Shown: positions 1-12,253, numbered from the stretch's first letter. The stretch: DNA of 44,330 bases from Deltaproteobacteria bacterium (GCA_020853705.1 JADYYK010000033.1:1-44330); one strand, 5' to 3'. Translations and numbers: made by a program. Notes: a model not told the origin generated them from the sequence alone.

Positions 1-42
1 CGCCACATCAGGAACGCCACATCAGGAACGCCACATCAGGAA
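1..42. repeat. 14-bp tandem repeat, three copies, after ureC
   Basis: Three perfect head-to-tail copies of CGCCACATCAGGAA fill the left edge of the window and stop two bases before the ureC stop codon. The array starts at base 1, so it may continue outside the window. A 14-bp unit does not keep a reading frame, which fits non-coding sequence. I see no terminator-like stem in it. Confidence 0.85.
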
Positions 43-44
43 CC

Positions 45-1753
<1,709 letters not shown>

Positions 1754-1754
<1 letters not shown>

Positions 1755-2413
1755 CAGTCCAGGCTCCCGCCCGAGACCGGCACCAGGTGGACGGTGCGCG
1801 AGTCGCCGGGCTCGAAGCGCACCGCGGTGCCGGCCGGGATGTCGAGGCGATGGCCGACCGCCGCCGCGCGATCGAAGTCCAGCGCGCGGTTGGTCTCGGC
1901 GAAGGGATAGTGGCTGCCGACCTGGATGGGGCGATCGCCGCGGTTGACCACCACCACGGTCAGCACCGGGCGGCCCGCGTTCAGCTCGAGGTCACCGCCG
2001 CCCGGGATGACGGCGCCGGGCGCGTGGTCCTCGGCGGCCTCGGGCGTCGCGAACGGCGGTGGCACCGGCAGGAAGCTGCCGTGCAGCGCCAGCCCGAGGT
2101 CGCCGTGCTCGGTCGCGATGGGGTGGTGCACCGTGACCAGCTTGGTGCCGTCGGCGAAGGTGCCCTCGACCTGGACCTCGTGGATGAGCTCGGCCACGCC
2201 GGGCAGCACGTGGGCGCGCCCCAGCATGCGCCGCCCCAGATCCATCAGCTCGGCCACCGAGCGGCCGTCGCGGATCAGCTCCAGCAGCTGGGTCGCCAGC
2301 AGCGCGACCGCCTCGGGGTAGGACAGCCGCAGCCCGCGCGCCAGCCGCTTCTGCGCCAGCACACCGGCGCCGTGCAGGACGAGCTTGTCGAGCTCGCGAG
2401 GTCCGAGGTGCAT
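1754..2413 (-). CDS. ureAB: Fused urease gamma-beta subunit (UreAB)
   Basis: One 219-residue protein carries both small structural subunits. Residues 1 to about 100 are the gamma domain (starting [11 protein letters not shown] and closing LVTVHHPI). Residues from about 135 are the beta domain ([17 protein letters not shown], then GTAVRFEPG). They are joined by a Pro/Ala-rich linker. Gamma-beta fusion is known from Helicobacter UreA and some other bacteria. The beta part stops right after LVPVSGG, so it lacks the roughly 20-residue tail with a YGFN/FGFN-type motif that other beta subunits carry. The gene lies 34 bases after ureD and overlaps ureC. Confidence 0.95.
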
Positions 2414-2447
2414 TGGCGGAGGATACCCGAACGAGGTTACGCGGCGG

Positions 2448-3383
2448 TCACCACTTGCGCGCGAAGGGATCGTCGCCGACCAGCGCGGCGACCCCGGCCA
2501 GGAGCTCGCGCACCGTGCGCAGCACCGGCTCGACCGCGGCCCCCGCGATCCGCGCCACCACGCCCGCCGCCGCGCCGCCCGCCGCCGCGCCGCCCGCCGC
2601 CGCGCCGCCCGCCGCCGCGCCGCCCGCCGCCCTGCCGCCGCCCGCCGCCCCGCCGCCGCCGCCGACCTCGCTGACCGCCACCACGATGTCCGACCCGCGC
2701 GGCCCCAGCGGCGCCCGCCCCGCCGCCCGCAGCGCCTCCGCCACCGGCGCCGCCCGCGGCCCGAACGCCGTCACTGTCGCCAGCGCCCCCATGCGACCGA
2801 GCCGCGCCGGCAGCGCCCCGTGCGCCGCGTCCAGCTCCAGCCCGTCATCCAGCACCAGGCCTGGCGCCCACACCCGCGTGCGCATGGCCACCCGCGCGAA
2901 GGCCCAGCGCTCGCCGCGCGCGCTGCGCCCCGCGGTCACGCCCTCGACCAGCACCGCCGAACCAGCGTCGCCGAGGTGCAGCTCCAGCGTCTGCTCCCAG
3001 CGCGCGTCGGCGAAGCAGGCCACCGGATCGGGCAGCCACACCAGCAGCCCGCCCGGCGCGACCTCGGCGCGCACCCGCTGCGCCGCGCCGCCCGCCGCGC
3101 CGGCGCGGAACACCTTGGTCTGCGCCTGGGTGCCCACCAGCGCGGTGGCCCCCGCGCCCACATTGACGTCGAGCGCCAGCCGATCCCCCGGCAGCAGCCC
3201 GCCCCCGAAGGTGGCCACGAAGACCCAGGCCGCCCGGCCGTCCACGCCGGCCACGCGCGGCGTCAGGAGGTGCAGCGGGCTGTGCGCGCGCGCCTGCGTG
3301 ACCCGGCTCTCGCCGCCGACCTGGTGCACCGCCAGGGCGCCGCAGCCGGGCGCGCCGCCGCCGTCGATCGTGACTGCCTGCAC
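2448..3383 (-). CDS. ureD: Urease accessory protein UreD
   Basis: UreD (UreH) is a scaffold that helps load nickel into urease together with UreF and UreG. The protein has the family order: [19 protein letters not shown], a [10 protein letters not shown] motif, [10 protein letters not shown] and a C-terminal helix. I chose the GTG at 3383 (311 residues) because it starts just before the conserved N-terminal strand and leaves a 36-base gap to the divergent kinase; the frame is open to 3668 but would then overlap the kinase. Near residues 250-280 there is a low-complexity stretch of GGAAA units that is not part of the usual fold. First gene of the ureD-ureAB-ureC operon. Confidence 0.88.
   Translation of the reverse strand: MQAVTIDGGGAPGCGALAVHQVGGESRVTQARAHSPLHLLTPRVAGVDGRAAWVFVATFGGGLLPGDRLALDVNVGAGATALVGTQAQTKVFRAGAAGGAAQRVRAEVAPGGLLVWLPDPVACFADARWEQTLELHLGDAGSAVLVEGVTAGRSARGERWAFARVAMRTRVWAPGLVLDDGLELDAAHGALPARLGRMGALATVTAFGPRAAPVAEALRAAGRAPLGPRGSDIVVAVSEVGGGGGAAGGGRAAGGAAAGGAAAGGAAAGGAAAGVVARIAGAAVEPVLRTVRELLAGVAALVGDDPFARKW
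2566..2625. repeat. 15-bp tandem repeat inside ureD, four copies
   Basis: Four perfect copies of GCCGCCGCGCCGCCC are followed by a decayed copy and more GCC-rich sequence up to about 2665. On the minus strand each unit encodes five residues (Gly-Gly-Ala-Ala-Ala register), so copy-number change keeps the ureD frame. Confidence 0.9.
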
Positions 3384-3419
3384 GCCGCGAGAGTACACTG
3401 CGCGCCAGGGGTAGGCGGG

Positions 3420-5312
3420 GTGGAACGACCTTCCAAGCAGGGCCATTTCGAGCTCATCGCGCACAGCGCGCGCGACATCATCCTGGTCATCGCGGGAGAT
3501 GGCCGCATCGTCGACTGCAACGGCGCCGCCGAGCTGGCCTACCGCTACCCGCGCCATCGCCTGCTCGAGCTGTCCATCACCGACCTGCGCGCGCCCTCCA
3601 CCATGGCCATCGTCCAGGGTCAGATGCTGCAGGCCAGCGCCCAGGGCATCCTGTTCGAGACCGAGCACCTGCGCAGCGACGGCAGCACCTTCCCGTGCGA
3701 GGTCAGCTCGCAGGGCGGCGAGGTCGACGGCAAGCGCGTGCTGGTCAGCATCATCCGCGACATCAGCGAGCGCCGCGCCGCCGAGATCGCGCTGCGCCGC
3801 TCGGAGGAGAGCTTCCGCGCCCTCATCGAGCGCTCACCCGACGGCGTCGTCGTGGTGCGCGAGGATCGGGTCGTGTACGCCAACCCCAGCGTGCTCAGCG
3901 CCCTGATGTTCGAGCCCGACGCGGTGCTGGGGCGCGCGCCGCTCGATCTCGTGCATCCCGACGACCGCGCCGCCGCCGCGACGCGCATCCGCACCCTGGT
4001 CGCTGGCGGCACCACGCCTGACACCCGCGATCTGCGCTTCCTGCGCCGCGACGGCGCCCCGGTCCTGATGGAGACCCAGGGCCTGCACCTGACCTACCAG
4101 GGCGCGCCCGCGCTGATGTTCCTGATGCGCGAGGTCACCGCGCGACGTCGCGCCGAGGAGGAGGTGCGCCACTCCCAGAAGATGGAGGCCATCGGTCGCC
4201 TGGCTGGCGGCGTGGCGCACGACTTCAACAACATCCTGACCGCCATCCTGGGCCACAGCGAGCTCCTGTGCGGCGCCCTGCCAGCCGGCGGCGACGCCCT
4301 GCGCCAGGCCGAGCAGATCCAGCGCGCCGCCACCCGCGCCGCCCAGCTGACCGGGCAGCTGCTGGCCTTCAGCCGCAAGCAGATGCTGCAACCCCGCGTG
4401 CTCGGGCTGGCCCGCCTCATCGAGCGCCTGACCATCATGCTGCGCCGCCTGATCCCCGAGCACATCGATCTGGTCACCGACCTCAGCGCCGGCCGCGAGC
4501 TGTACGTGCGCGCCGACCCGTCGCAGATCGAGCAGGTCCTGGTCAACCTCGCCGTCAACGGCCGCGACGCCATGCCCGGGGGCGGCACGCTGACCATCCG
4601 CCTGTCACCGCAGCTCTCTCCCGACGCGGCCGGCGCTGGCAGCGGCCCGCCCAGCATCGCCGGCGGCTTCGCCGTGCTCGAGGTCTCCGACACCGGCCCG
4701 GGCATGGACGAAGCCACCCGCGCGCGCGCCTTCGAGCCGTTCTTCAGCACCAAGGGCAAGGGCACCGGCCTCGGCCTGTCGATCGTCTACGGCATCGTGA
4801 CCCAGAGCGGCGGCCAGGTCTCGATCGAGAGCCCCCCCGGCCACGGCGCCAGCTTCAAGATGCTGCTGCCGCTGGAGCCGGCGCCGGCCGCCGCCATCCC
4901 GGTGCAGCAGCGCGAGTCGACCCCGCGCGGCAACGAGACCATCCTGCTGGTCGAGGACGACGTCGACGTGCGCCTGTTCATGGTCGACGTCCTGACCCTG
5001 CAGGGCTACCAGGTCCTGGCCGCGCGCGACGGCGCCGAGGCTCTGCGCATCGCCGACACCACCACCAACCCGGTCGACCTCCTGCTCACCGACGTCATCA
5101 TGCCGCGCATGTCGGGCACCGAGGTCGCGGCCCGCCTGCGCGAGAGCCGCCCGCGCCTGCGCGTCCTGTTCGTCAGCGGCTACCCCGGCGAGACCATGAT
5201 CAAGCAGGGCGTCATCTCGTCCTCGCTGGCCTTCGTGCAGAAGCCCTTCACCATCGCCGAGCTGACCCGCCGCATCCGCGACGTCCTCGACGGCCCCGAG
5301 CCCGCGCTGTAG
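3420..5312 (+). CDS. Hybrid histidine kinase: PAS-PAS-HisKA-HATPase-REC
   Basis: This is a 630-residue sensor kinase with no signal peptide or membrane segment, so probably cytosolic. The order is: PAS 1 (about 10-125), PAS 2 (about 128-250), a HisKA domain with H267 in GGVAHDFNNILT (an NtrB-like H-box), a HATPase domain (N-box VNLAVNGRDAM, G1 SDTGPGM, G2 GTGLGLSIVYG) and a C-terminal receiver domain with acceptor D558 (LLLTDVIMP) and the conserved K in FVQKPF. The start is the GTG at 3420; the frame is open upstream but that part is antisense to ureD. No partner regulator is adjacent; the divergent urease operon is not evidence of a link. Confidence 0.93.
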   Translation: MERPSKQGHFELIAHSARDIILVIAGDGRIVDCNGAAELAYRYPRHRLLELSITDLRAPSTMAIVQGQMLQASAQGILFETEHLRSDGSTFPCEVSSQGGEVDGKRVLVSIIRDISERRAAEIALRRSEESFRALIERSPDGVVVVREDRVVYANPSVLSALMFEPDAVLGRAPLDLVHPDDRAAAATRIRTLVAGGTTPDTRDLRFLRRDGAPVLMETQGLHLTYQGAPALMFLMREVTARRRAEEEVRHSQKMEAIGRLAGGVAHDFNNILTAILGHSELLCGALPAGGDALRQAEQIQRAATRAAQLTGQLLAFSRKQMLQPRVLGLARLIERLTIMLRRLIPEHIDLVTDLSAGRELYVRADPSQIEQVLVNLAVNGRDAMPGGGTLTIRLSPQLSPDAAGAGSGPPSIAGGFAVLEVSDTGPGMDEATRARAFEPFFSTKGKGTGLGLSIVYGIVTQSGGQVSIESPPGHGASFKMLLPLEPAPAAAIPVQQRESTPRGNETILLVEDDVDVRLFMVDVLTLQGYQVLAARDGAEALRIADTTTNPVDLLLTDVIMPRMSGTEVAARLRESRPRLRVLFVSGYPGETMIKQGVISSSLAFVQKPFTIAELTRRIRDVLDGPEPAL

Positions 5313-5367
5313 TGCACTGATCGCCAGATCCGCGCCATGAGCCAGCGCGCCTCGACGACGATCGCCG

Positions 5368-6423
5368 CTACCCTGACGTGCCGCGCCGCAGAGCCCCCGG
5401 GGTCTTGCCAGTCCAGCGCCGGAACGCGCGCGTGAAGTTGGCGACGTCCGAGTAGCCCAGCCGCTCGGCGATCGCGTCCAGCGTCAGCGCACCATCGCGC
5501 AAGAGCAGCAGCGCGCGGTCGCGACGCTGCTCGTCGAGCAGCTCCGAGAAGCTGGCGCCGGCCTCGCTGAGCCTGCGCTTGAGCGTGCGCGGCGACATCG
5601 CCAGCGCACGCGCGACCTCGTCCAGCCCGCGAAAGCCGCCCGCGCCGCCCGTGCCGCCCGCGCCAGCCGTGCCGCCTCCGCCGCCCGGGTCGGCCAGCGC
5701 GCGGCGCACCGCGGCAGTGATCCCGGCGCCCGCGCCCAGCGCCAGGAGCTCGCGCTCGCACTGCTCGCGGGCCAGGCGCTGCGCCGCGGGGTCGGCCATG
5801 TTCAGCGGCAGGTCGAGCACCGCGGCATCGAACACCAGCTGGTGCACCGGCTGACCGAAGCGCACCACCCCGGGCAGCACATGCCGGAAGCGCGAAAAAT
5901 AGGGCGGCTCGGCCCCGCGCACGTCGGCGCTGCCGGCCAGCTCGTGCCCGGTCAGCGCGCGCCCGATCTGCCACACCCCGACCAGCAGCGACAGCACGAC
6001 CACGTCGCGGGCCGTCCCGAAGTCGGCGTTCTCCTCCATCACCAGCGCCGCGCGCGCCCCCTCCACCGCCAGCCGCAGCGTCAGCGCCCCCGTCCGCGTG
6101 GGCGCGAAGCGCACCGCGATCTCCAGCGCGTCACGCACCGTCGCCGAGGTCATGGCCGCGAAGCCCAGGTAGCCGTGCGAGGACACCCGCATCTGCAGCC
6201 CCAGGAAGAAGCCCAGCCCGGGCTCGCCGGTCAGGCGGCGCGCCTGCCCGACCAGCGCCTCGACCACGCGCACCGGCATGCGCGCGCCTGGATCGGCCAG
6301 CGCCTCGAGGCGCAGCCCCAGCGGCGCCAGCAGCTCCTCGGGGCTGACCTCCCAGCGCCGTACCAGCTCCACCAGGTGCAGCGCGTGCACCGCCGGGATG
6401 CTGTGTTGCGCGTCGGTGACCAT
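5368..6423 (-). CDS. AraC-family transcriptional regulator
   Basis: The 351-residue protein has the two-part build of Arabinose_bd-type AraC regulators: a ligand-binding region (about 15-200) and a C-terminal double helix-turn-helix (about 265-345, with RTLKRRLSEAG and LGYSDVANFTRAFRRWTG). A Gly/Ala/Thr-rich linker (about 248-266) joins them. I chose the ATG at 6423 (MVTDAQHS). The gene diverges from the hydrolase/monooxygenase operon at 6521, an arrangement common for this family, so it probably controls that operon in response to a lipid-like or hydrophobic compound; the inducer is unknown. Its 3' end converges with the histidine kinase. Confidence 0.93.
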   Translation of the reverse strand: MVTDAQHSIPAVHALHLVELVRRWEVSPEELLAPLGLRLEALADPGARMPVRVVEALVGQARRLTGEPGLGFFLGLQMRVSSHGYLGFAAMTSATVRDALEIAVRFAPTRTGALTLRLAVEGARAALVMEENADFGTARDVVVLSLLVGVWQIGRALTGHELAGSADVRGAEPPYFSRFRHVLPGVVRFGQPVHQLVFDAAVLDLPLNMADPAAQRLAREQCERELLALGAGAGITAAVRRALADPGGGGGTAGAGGTGGAGGFRGLDEVARALAMSPRTLKRRLSEAGASFSELLDEQRRDRALLLLRDGALTLDAIAERLGYSDVANFTRAFRRWTGKTPGALRRGTSG

Positions 6424-6520
6424 GGCCCGAAATGACAATAACTTGGCACCCGCGAACCTGCCATCTCGTGACGCGCCGCCCCAGAGTGAACCCTGGGAAC
6501 ACCAACCCTGGGAGGCTCCG
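6424..6520. promoter_or_regulatory. Divergent promoter region between araC-type gene and hydrolase operon
   Basis: These 97 bases separate two divergent starts. An AT-richer patch lies at about 6428-6444. Closer to the plus-strand gene the 10-mer AACCCTGGGA occurs twice in direct orientation (6489-6498 and 6504-6513, 15 bases apart). The second copy runs into the ribosome binding site GGAGG at 6511. Direct repeats suit AraC-type operators, but the position over the ribosome binding site is unusual; binding is inference. Confidence 0.45.
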
Positions 6521-7327
6521 ATGGCCATCACCATCCGCAATTTGCGCTTCGATCTGGCGACCGTCCCGCGCCACTGGCACGGCGGACGCCGCGGGGTGAC
6601 CAGCTTCTTCGACAACCTCTCGGTCTTCTTCCCCGCCGGCGAGCGCTTCTTCATCCACAGCGTCAACGCCCACCGTAGCCGCGTGTCCAGCCCCGCGCTG
6701 CAGGCCGAGGTGCGCGCCTTCGCCGCCCAGGAGGGCTTTCACACCCGCGAGCACGAACGCTACAACGACCTGCTGGCCGCCCAGGGCTACCCGGTCGTGG
6801 CCATGGACGCCCGCGTGCAGCGCCTGCTCGGCTGGGTCAGGCGGGTGGCACCCCGGCGCTGGCAGCTCGGCGCCACCTGCGCGCTGGAGCACTTCACCGC
6901 GCTGCTGGCGCACATGCTGCTGAGCGACGAGGCCGCGCTCGAGGGCGCACATCCCGCCATGGCCGCGCTGTGGCGCTGGCACGCCGCCGAGGAGAACGAG
7001 CACAAGGCGGTCGCCTTCGACGTCTTCACCGAGGCCGGCGGCAGCTACCCCGAGCGCGCCGGCACCATGGCGCTGGCCACCGTCGTCTTCTGGGCCAAGG
7101 TGTTCGAGCACCAGCTGCGCATGATGCGCGCCGACGGCACCCTGTGGTCGCCGCGCGAGTGGGCGGAGCTCGGGCGCTGGCTGTTTTTCAGCCCCGGCCC
7201 GCTGCGCCGCCTGCTGCGCCCCTACCTGGCCTACTACCGCCCCGGCTTTCACCCCTGGGACTTCGACAACCACGCCCTGCTCGAGCGCTGGGAGTCGAGC
7301 TACCTGCACCAGGGGGAGGCGGCGTGA
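6521..7327 (+). CDS. PF10118-type metal-dependent hydrolase (ferritin-like di-iron fold)
   Basis: This 268-residue protein belongs to the family annotated as predicted metal-dependent hydrolase (PF10118). Paired acidic/His motifs typical of a ferritin-like di-metal site are visible: E71-x2-H74 with E78, E123-H124 in CALEHFTA, and WHAAEENEH at 153-161. The chemistry of the family is not established; oxygenase activity is possible. The ATG follows a strong GGAGG. Its stop overlaps the next start (GTGA), making it the first gene of a coupled three-gene operon facing an AraC regulator. Confidence 0.88.
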   Translation: MAITIRNLRFDLATVPRHWHGGRRGVTSFFDNLSVFFPAGERFFIHSVNAHRSRVSSPALQAEVRAFAAQEGFHTREHERYNDLLAAQGYPVVAMDARVQRLLGWVRRVAPRRWQLGATCALEHFTALLAHMLLSDEAALEGAHPAMAALWRWHAAEENEHKAVAFDVFTEAGGSYPERAGTMALATVVFWAKVFEHQLRMMRADGTLWSPREWAELGRWLFFSPGPLRRLLRPYLAYYRPGFHPWDFDNHALLERWESSYLHQGEAA

Positions 7328-8181
7328 AGTGGCGGGGGCTGCGCGCCCTGGAGCTGGGCCAGAGGCCCGCCGCCGGCGCGCCCACGGAGGCCACCCACCC
7401 GCTGGTGATCATCCCCGGTATCGACGACAGCGTGCATGACTACCGCTGGTTTCCGCGGGTGTGGCGCTGGTTCTTCGCCCCGCTGGCGCGCGGTCGCCGC
7501 GTCGTCCTGCTCGGGCGCCGGCGCGGCCTGCCCGACGGCACCAGCATCGTGTCGCTGGCGGACGAGTACGCCGACGTGCTGGCGCACGAGCTCGGCCCGG
7601 CCGACGTCCTCGGCATCTCGATGGGCGGCATGATCGCGCAGGCGCTGGCTGCGCGCCGCCCCGCGCTGGTGCGCCGCCTGGCCCTGGTGGTCACCGCGCA
7701 CACCCTGGCGCCCGCCGGCCACGACTCGGGCGACCACCTCGGCGCGCTGGCCGACGCCGGGCGCTGGCGCGCCTTCCTGCGCCACGCCAACCACCTGTGC
7801 TTCGACGGCCGCACCCACCGCGTGGCCCGGCCGCTGCTGTGGCTGCTCGGCTCGCCGCTGCTGGGCCGGCGCCCCGCCGCCGCGCGCGACTTCGCCATCT
7901 CGGCGCGCGCCTGCGCGCAGCATGACGCCGCGTCCTGGCTGCACCACATCGTCGCCCCCACCCTGGTGTGGTCGGCGGCCGACGACCAGCTGTTCCCCGC
8001 GCACTCCACCCAGGCCTTCGCCGCGGCGCTGCCCCAGGCCTGGCATGTGTCCGCCCCCGGCGCGCACGCCGCCTTCATGCAGCGCCGCTCCGACTTCCAG
8101 GCCGCCATCGCCGGCTTCCTGGAGGCCCAGGTCCCGCGCGCCCGCGCCCCCCGCCCCCGCCACACCCAGGAGGCAGCATGA
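7324..8181 (+). CDS. Alpha/beta hydrolase
   Basis: A 285-residue alpha/beta hydrolase. The nucleophile elbow is GISMGG with S99, the acid is probably Asp in SAADDQLFP, and the His lies in PGAHAAF. The oxyanion-side motif is VIIPGIDDS. The GTG start overlaps the preceding stop by four bases and the stop overlaps the following ATG (ATGA). It could hydrolyse the ester made by the downstream monooxygenase, a common pairing in Baeyer-Villiger operons. The Pro/Arg-rich tail (about 268-285) is not part of the fold. Confidence 0.88.
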   Translation: MKWRGLRALELGQRPAAGAPTEATHPLVIIPGIDDSVHDYRWFPRVWRWFFAPLARGRRVVLLGRRRGLPDGTSIVSLADEYADVLAHELGPADVLGISMGGMIAQALAARRPALVRRLALVVTAHTLAPAGHDSGDHLGALADAGRWRAFLRHANHLCFDGRTHRVARPLLWLLGSPLLGRRPAAARDFAISARACAQHDAASWLHHIVAPTLVWSAADDQLFPAHSTQAFAAALPQAWHVSAPGAHAAFMQRRSDFQAAIAGFLEAQVPRARAPRPRHTQEAA

Positions 8182-9638
8182 CCGCCACCCCGCACCACGA
8201 GGTCGCCATCGTCGGCACCGGCTTCTCCGGCCTGTGCATGGCCATCCAGCTCGCGAGAGCGAAGCAGCGCTCCTTCGTCCTGCTCGAGCGCGCCGGCGGC
8301 GTCGGCGGCACCTGGCGCGACAACCACTACCCGGGCTGCGCCTGCGACGTGCCCTCGCACCTGTACTCGTTCTCGTTCGCGCCCAACCCGACCTGGTCGC
8401 GCATGTTCGCCCCGCAGGCCGAGATCCTGGCCTACCTCGAGCGCCAGGTCACCCGCCACGACCTCGGCCCGCACCTGCGCCTGCACACCGAGGTCACCGA
8501 GGCGGCCTGGGACGAGCGCGCCCAGCTGTGGCGCATCAGCACCTCGCGCGGCGCCCTGACCGCGCGCCACCTGGTGCTCGGCCTCGGCGCCCTCAGCCGC
8601 CCTGCAATCGCCGCCATCCCCGGCGCCGACAGCTTCACCGGCCGCGCCTTCCACTCGGCACAGTGGGACCACGGCTTCGACCCCACCGGCCGCGACGTCG
8701 CCGTCATCGGCACCGGCGCCAGCGCCATCCAGTTCGTGCCCCAGCTGGCCGCCAAGGTGCGTCGCCTCGACCTCTACCAGCGCACGCCGCCCTGGGTCCT
8801 GCCCAAGCCCGATCGCGCCGTGAGCGCCGCCGAGCGCCGCCTGTTCGCCGCCGCCCCGCTGACCCAGCGCCTGTACCGCTCCTACATCTACTGGCGCATG
8901 GAGGCGCGCGGCCTCGGCTTCACCGTCGACCCGCGCATCATGCAGCTGGCCGCCGTCCTGGGTCGCCGGCACATCGCGCGCGGGATCGCCGACCCCGCCC
9001 TGCGCGCCCGCGTGACCCCCGACTACACCCCGGGCTGCAAGCGCATCCTGATGGCCAACGACTACTACCCCGCCCTGGCGCGCCCGACCACCGAGGTCAT
9101 CTCCGACCGCATCGACGCCATCACCCCGCGCGGCGTGGTCGCCGCCGGTCGCGAGCGCCCGGTCGACGCCATCATCTATGGCACCGGCTTCAAGGTCTCG
9201 GAGCTCCTGACCCCGATGCGCGTGCTGGGCCAGGGCGGTCGCGAGCTCAACACCGCGTGGCGCACCCGCATCGACGCCTACCTCGGCATCACCGTCGCCG
9301 GCTACCCCAACCTGTTCCTGCTCATGGGCCCCAACACCGGCCTCGGCCACAACTCGATGGTCTTCATGATCGAGTCCCAGGTGAGCTGGATCCTCGGCTG
9401 CATGCGCGCCCTGGCCGCGCGCGGCGGGCGCAGCGTCGAGGTCCGTCCCGAGGCCCAGGCCGCCTTCAACCGCGCCCTGGAGCCGCGCCTCCAGCAGGCG
9501 GTCTGGGCCGCCGGCTGCCAGAGCTGGTACCTCGACGAAAACGGCCACAACTCCAGCCTTTGGCCCGGCTTCACCTTCGAATACTGGCTGCGCACCCGCC
9601 GCCCGCGCCTGGCCGACCTGCGCCTGCAGGCTGCGTGA
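8178..9638 (+). CDS. FAD-dependent monooxygenase, Baeyer-Villiger type
   Basis: The 486-residue protein has an N-terminal FAD fold (GTGFSG, 13-18), a second dinucleotide fold for NADPH (GTGASA, 178-183) and, between them, FTGRAFHSAQWD at 153-164. This is the Baeyer-Villiger fingerprint FxGxxxHxxxWP/D. Such enzymes insert oxygen beside a ketone carbonyl to give an ester or lactone, using NADPH. With the coupled hydrolase, a ketone-to-ester-to-acid-plus-alcohol route is plausible; the substrate is unknown. The ATG overlaps the preceding gene. Confidence 0.92.
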   Translation: MTATPHHEVAIVGTGFSGLCMAIQLARAKQRSFVLLERAGGVGGTWRDNHYPGCACDVPSHLYSFSFAPNPTWSRMFAPQAEILAYLERQVTRHDLGPHLRLHTEVTEAAWDERAQLWRISTSRGALTARHLVLGLGALSRPAIAAIPGADSFTGRAFHSAQWDHGFDPTGRDVAVIGTGASAIQFVPQLAAKVRRLDLYQRTPPWVLPKPDRAVSAAERRLFAAAPLTQRLYRSYIYWRMEARGLGFTVDPRIMQLAAVLGRRHIARGIADPALRARVTPDYTPGCKRILMANDYYPALARPTTEVISDRIDAITPRGVVAAGRERPVDAIIYGTGFKVSELLTPMRVLGQGGRELNTAWRTRIDAYLGITVAGYPNLFLLMGPNTGLGHNSMVFMIESQVSWILGCMRALAARGGRSVEVRPEAQAAFNRALEPRLQQAVWAAGCQSWYLDENGHNSSLWPGFTFEYWLRTRRPRLADLRLQAA

Positions 9639-9662
9639 CCCTTCCTGTGGTACAGAAATGAA

Positions 9663-11167
<1,505 letters not shown>

Positions 11168-11171
<4 letters not shown>

Positions 11172-12187
11172 GCCGCACCCGGCGCGCCGTCACGCTGCTG
11201 GCGCTGGCCGCGCTGGCGCTGGCGGTGGTGGCGAGCAGCGCCGGCTGTGGCGGCGACGGCGACGCCGACGGCGACGGCGGCGGCGATCCCGGCGACGGCG
11301 CGCTCCCGGACAGCAGCGCCGCCGCCGATGGTGGCGACGCCGACGGCGCCCGCCCGCGCCTGCCCCGCGGCAGCTACCCGCTGATGCTGCAGGCCGGCGC
11401 CTTCGCGCCCGTGGCCGGCCACCCCAACGCGCTGGTCGTCATCCCCGAGGGCTTCGACCCCACCCCGCCGCTGGCAGTGATCGTCTACATCCACGGCTTC
11501 CAGAACTGCATCGAGAACGTGGTGCGCGACGTCGGCCAGGCCTGCAGCAGCGGCGGCCCCGTGCGCGGCGCCTCCAACCTGACCGCGCAGCTCGAGGCCT
11601 CGGGCAAGAACGCCTTGCTGCTGCTGCCCGAGGTCGCCTTCGATCAGCGCTCGGGCGCCACCGGCAAGCTGGGCAACCAGGACGGCCTGCGCGATCTGGT
11701 GGCCGAGGCGCTGACCGCGCTGGCCACCCCGCTGGGCGCCGGGCGCACCGTGGCCGACCTCGGCAAGGTCATCGTGGTCTCGCACTCGGGCGGTTACACC
11801 GTCGCCGCCGCCGTGGCCCGGCGCGGCGGAATCCCGATCTCGGAGGTACATCTGCTCGATTCTCTTTACGGACTGTCAAGTGACTTCGAGGCCTGGGCGC
11901 TCTCCGACACGGCTGGGCTGGCCGGCTCGCCGCCCCGACGCCGCTTCGCCGACGTCTACACCACCAGCGGCGGCACCCTGGCCAACAGCGAGGCGCTGGC
12001 CGACCGCGCCCGCAGCTGGGTCCCCGGCATGCCCGACGTCTTCGTCGACGACCGCACCACCGCGACCTGGACCGACGACCGCTTCCGCCACGGCCTGCTG
12101 TTCAAGCACTCCGCCCTCAGCCACGACGGCGTGCCGCGCTACTACTTCGAGAAGCTGATCACGAACAGCGATTTGCCGGCGCGCTGA
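11168..12187 (+). CDS. Lipoprotein with alpha/beta-hydrolase fold
   Basis: A 339-residue predicted lipoprotein. The signal peptide ends at SSAGC, and an Asp/Gly-rich spacer (about 28-60) follows. The body reads like an alpha/beta hydrolase: IVYIHGF near the start, a nucleophile elbow SHSGGY and a late SHDGV histidine. It may be an esterase at the cell surface or in the periplasm; the substrate is unknown. TTG is the only start that places the signal peptide correctly, and it overlaps the activator stop (TTGA). The gene is therefore co-expressed with its upstream regulator. Confidence 0.8.
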
Positions 12188-12222
12188 CGGAGACGGAGGC
12201 GGAGACGGAGACGGAACGGAAT

Positions 12223-12253
12223 AGCCTCCTCGAGCCTTCGGTTCGAGGGGGCT
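12223..12253. terminator. Bidirectional hairpin between convergent genes
   Basis: A near-perfect inverted repeat: arms 12223-12236 and 12240-12253 pair over 14 positions with two G-U pairs around a three-base loop. It lies between the stop of the lipoprotein hydrolase and the stop codon of the convergent small lipoprotein, which is inside the right arm. No long T-run follows. The 35 bases before it (12186-12220) are a run of GGAGAC-like hexamers. Confidence 0.7.

Noticed and set aside
1..42. 14-bp repeats as part of a CRISPR array.
   Set aside because: Units are too short and have no spacers.
3384..3668. Longer UreD starting as far upstream as 3668.
   Set aside because: It would run antisense into the first PAS domain of the kinase, and UreD homologues begin near 3383.
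6443..6461. TGGCAC upstream of the PF10118 gene as a sigma54 promoter.
   Set aside because: The GC of a -12 element is not ten bases after the GG; spacing is wrong.
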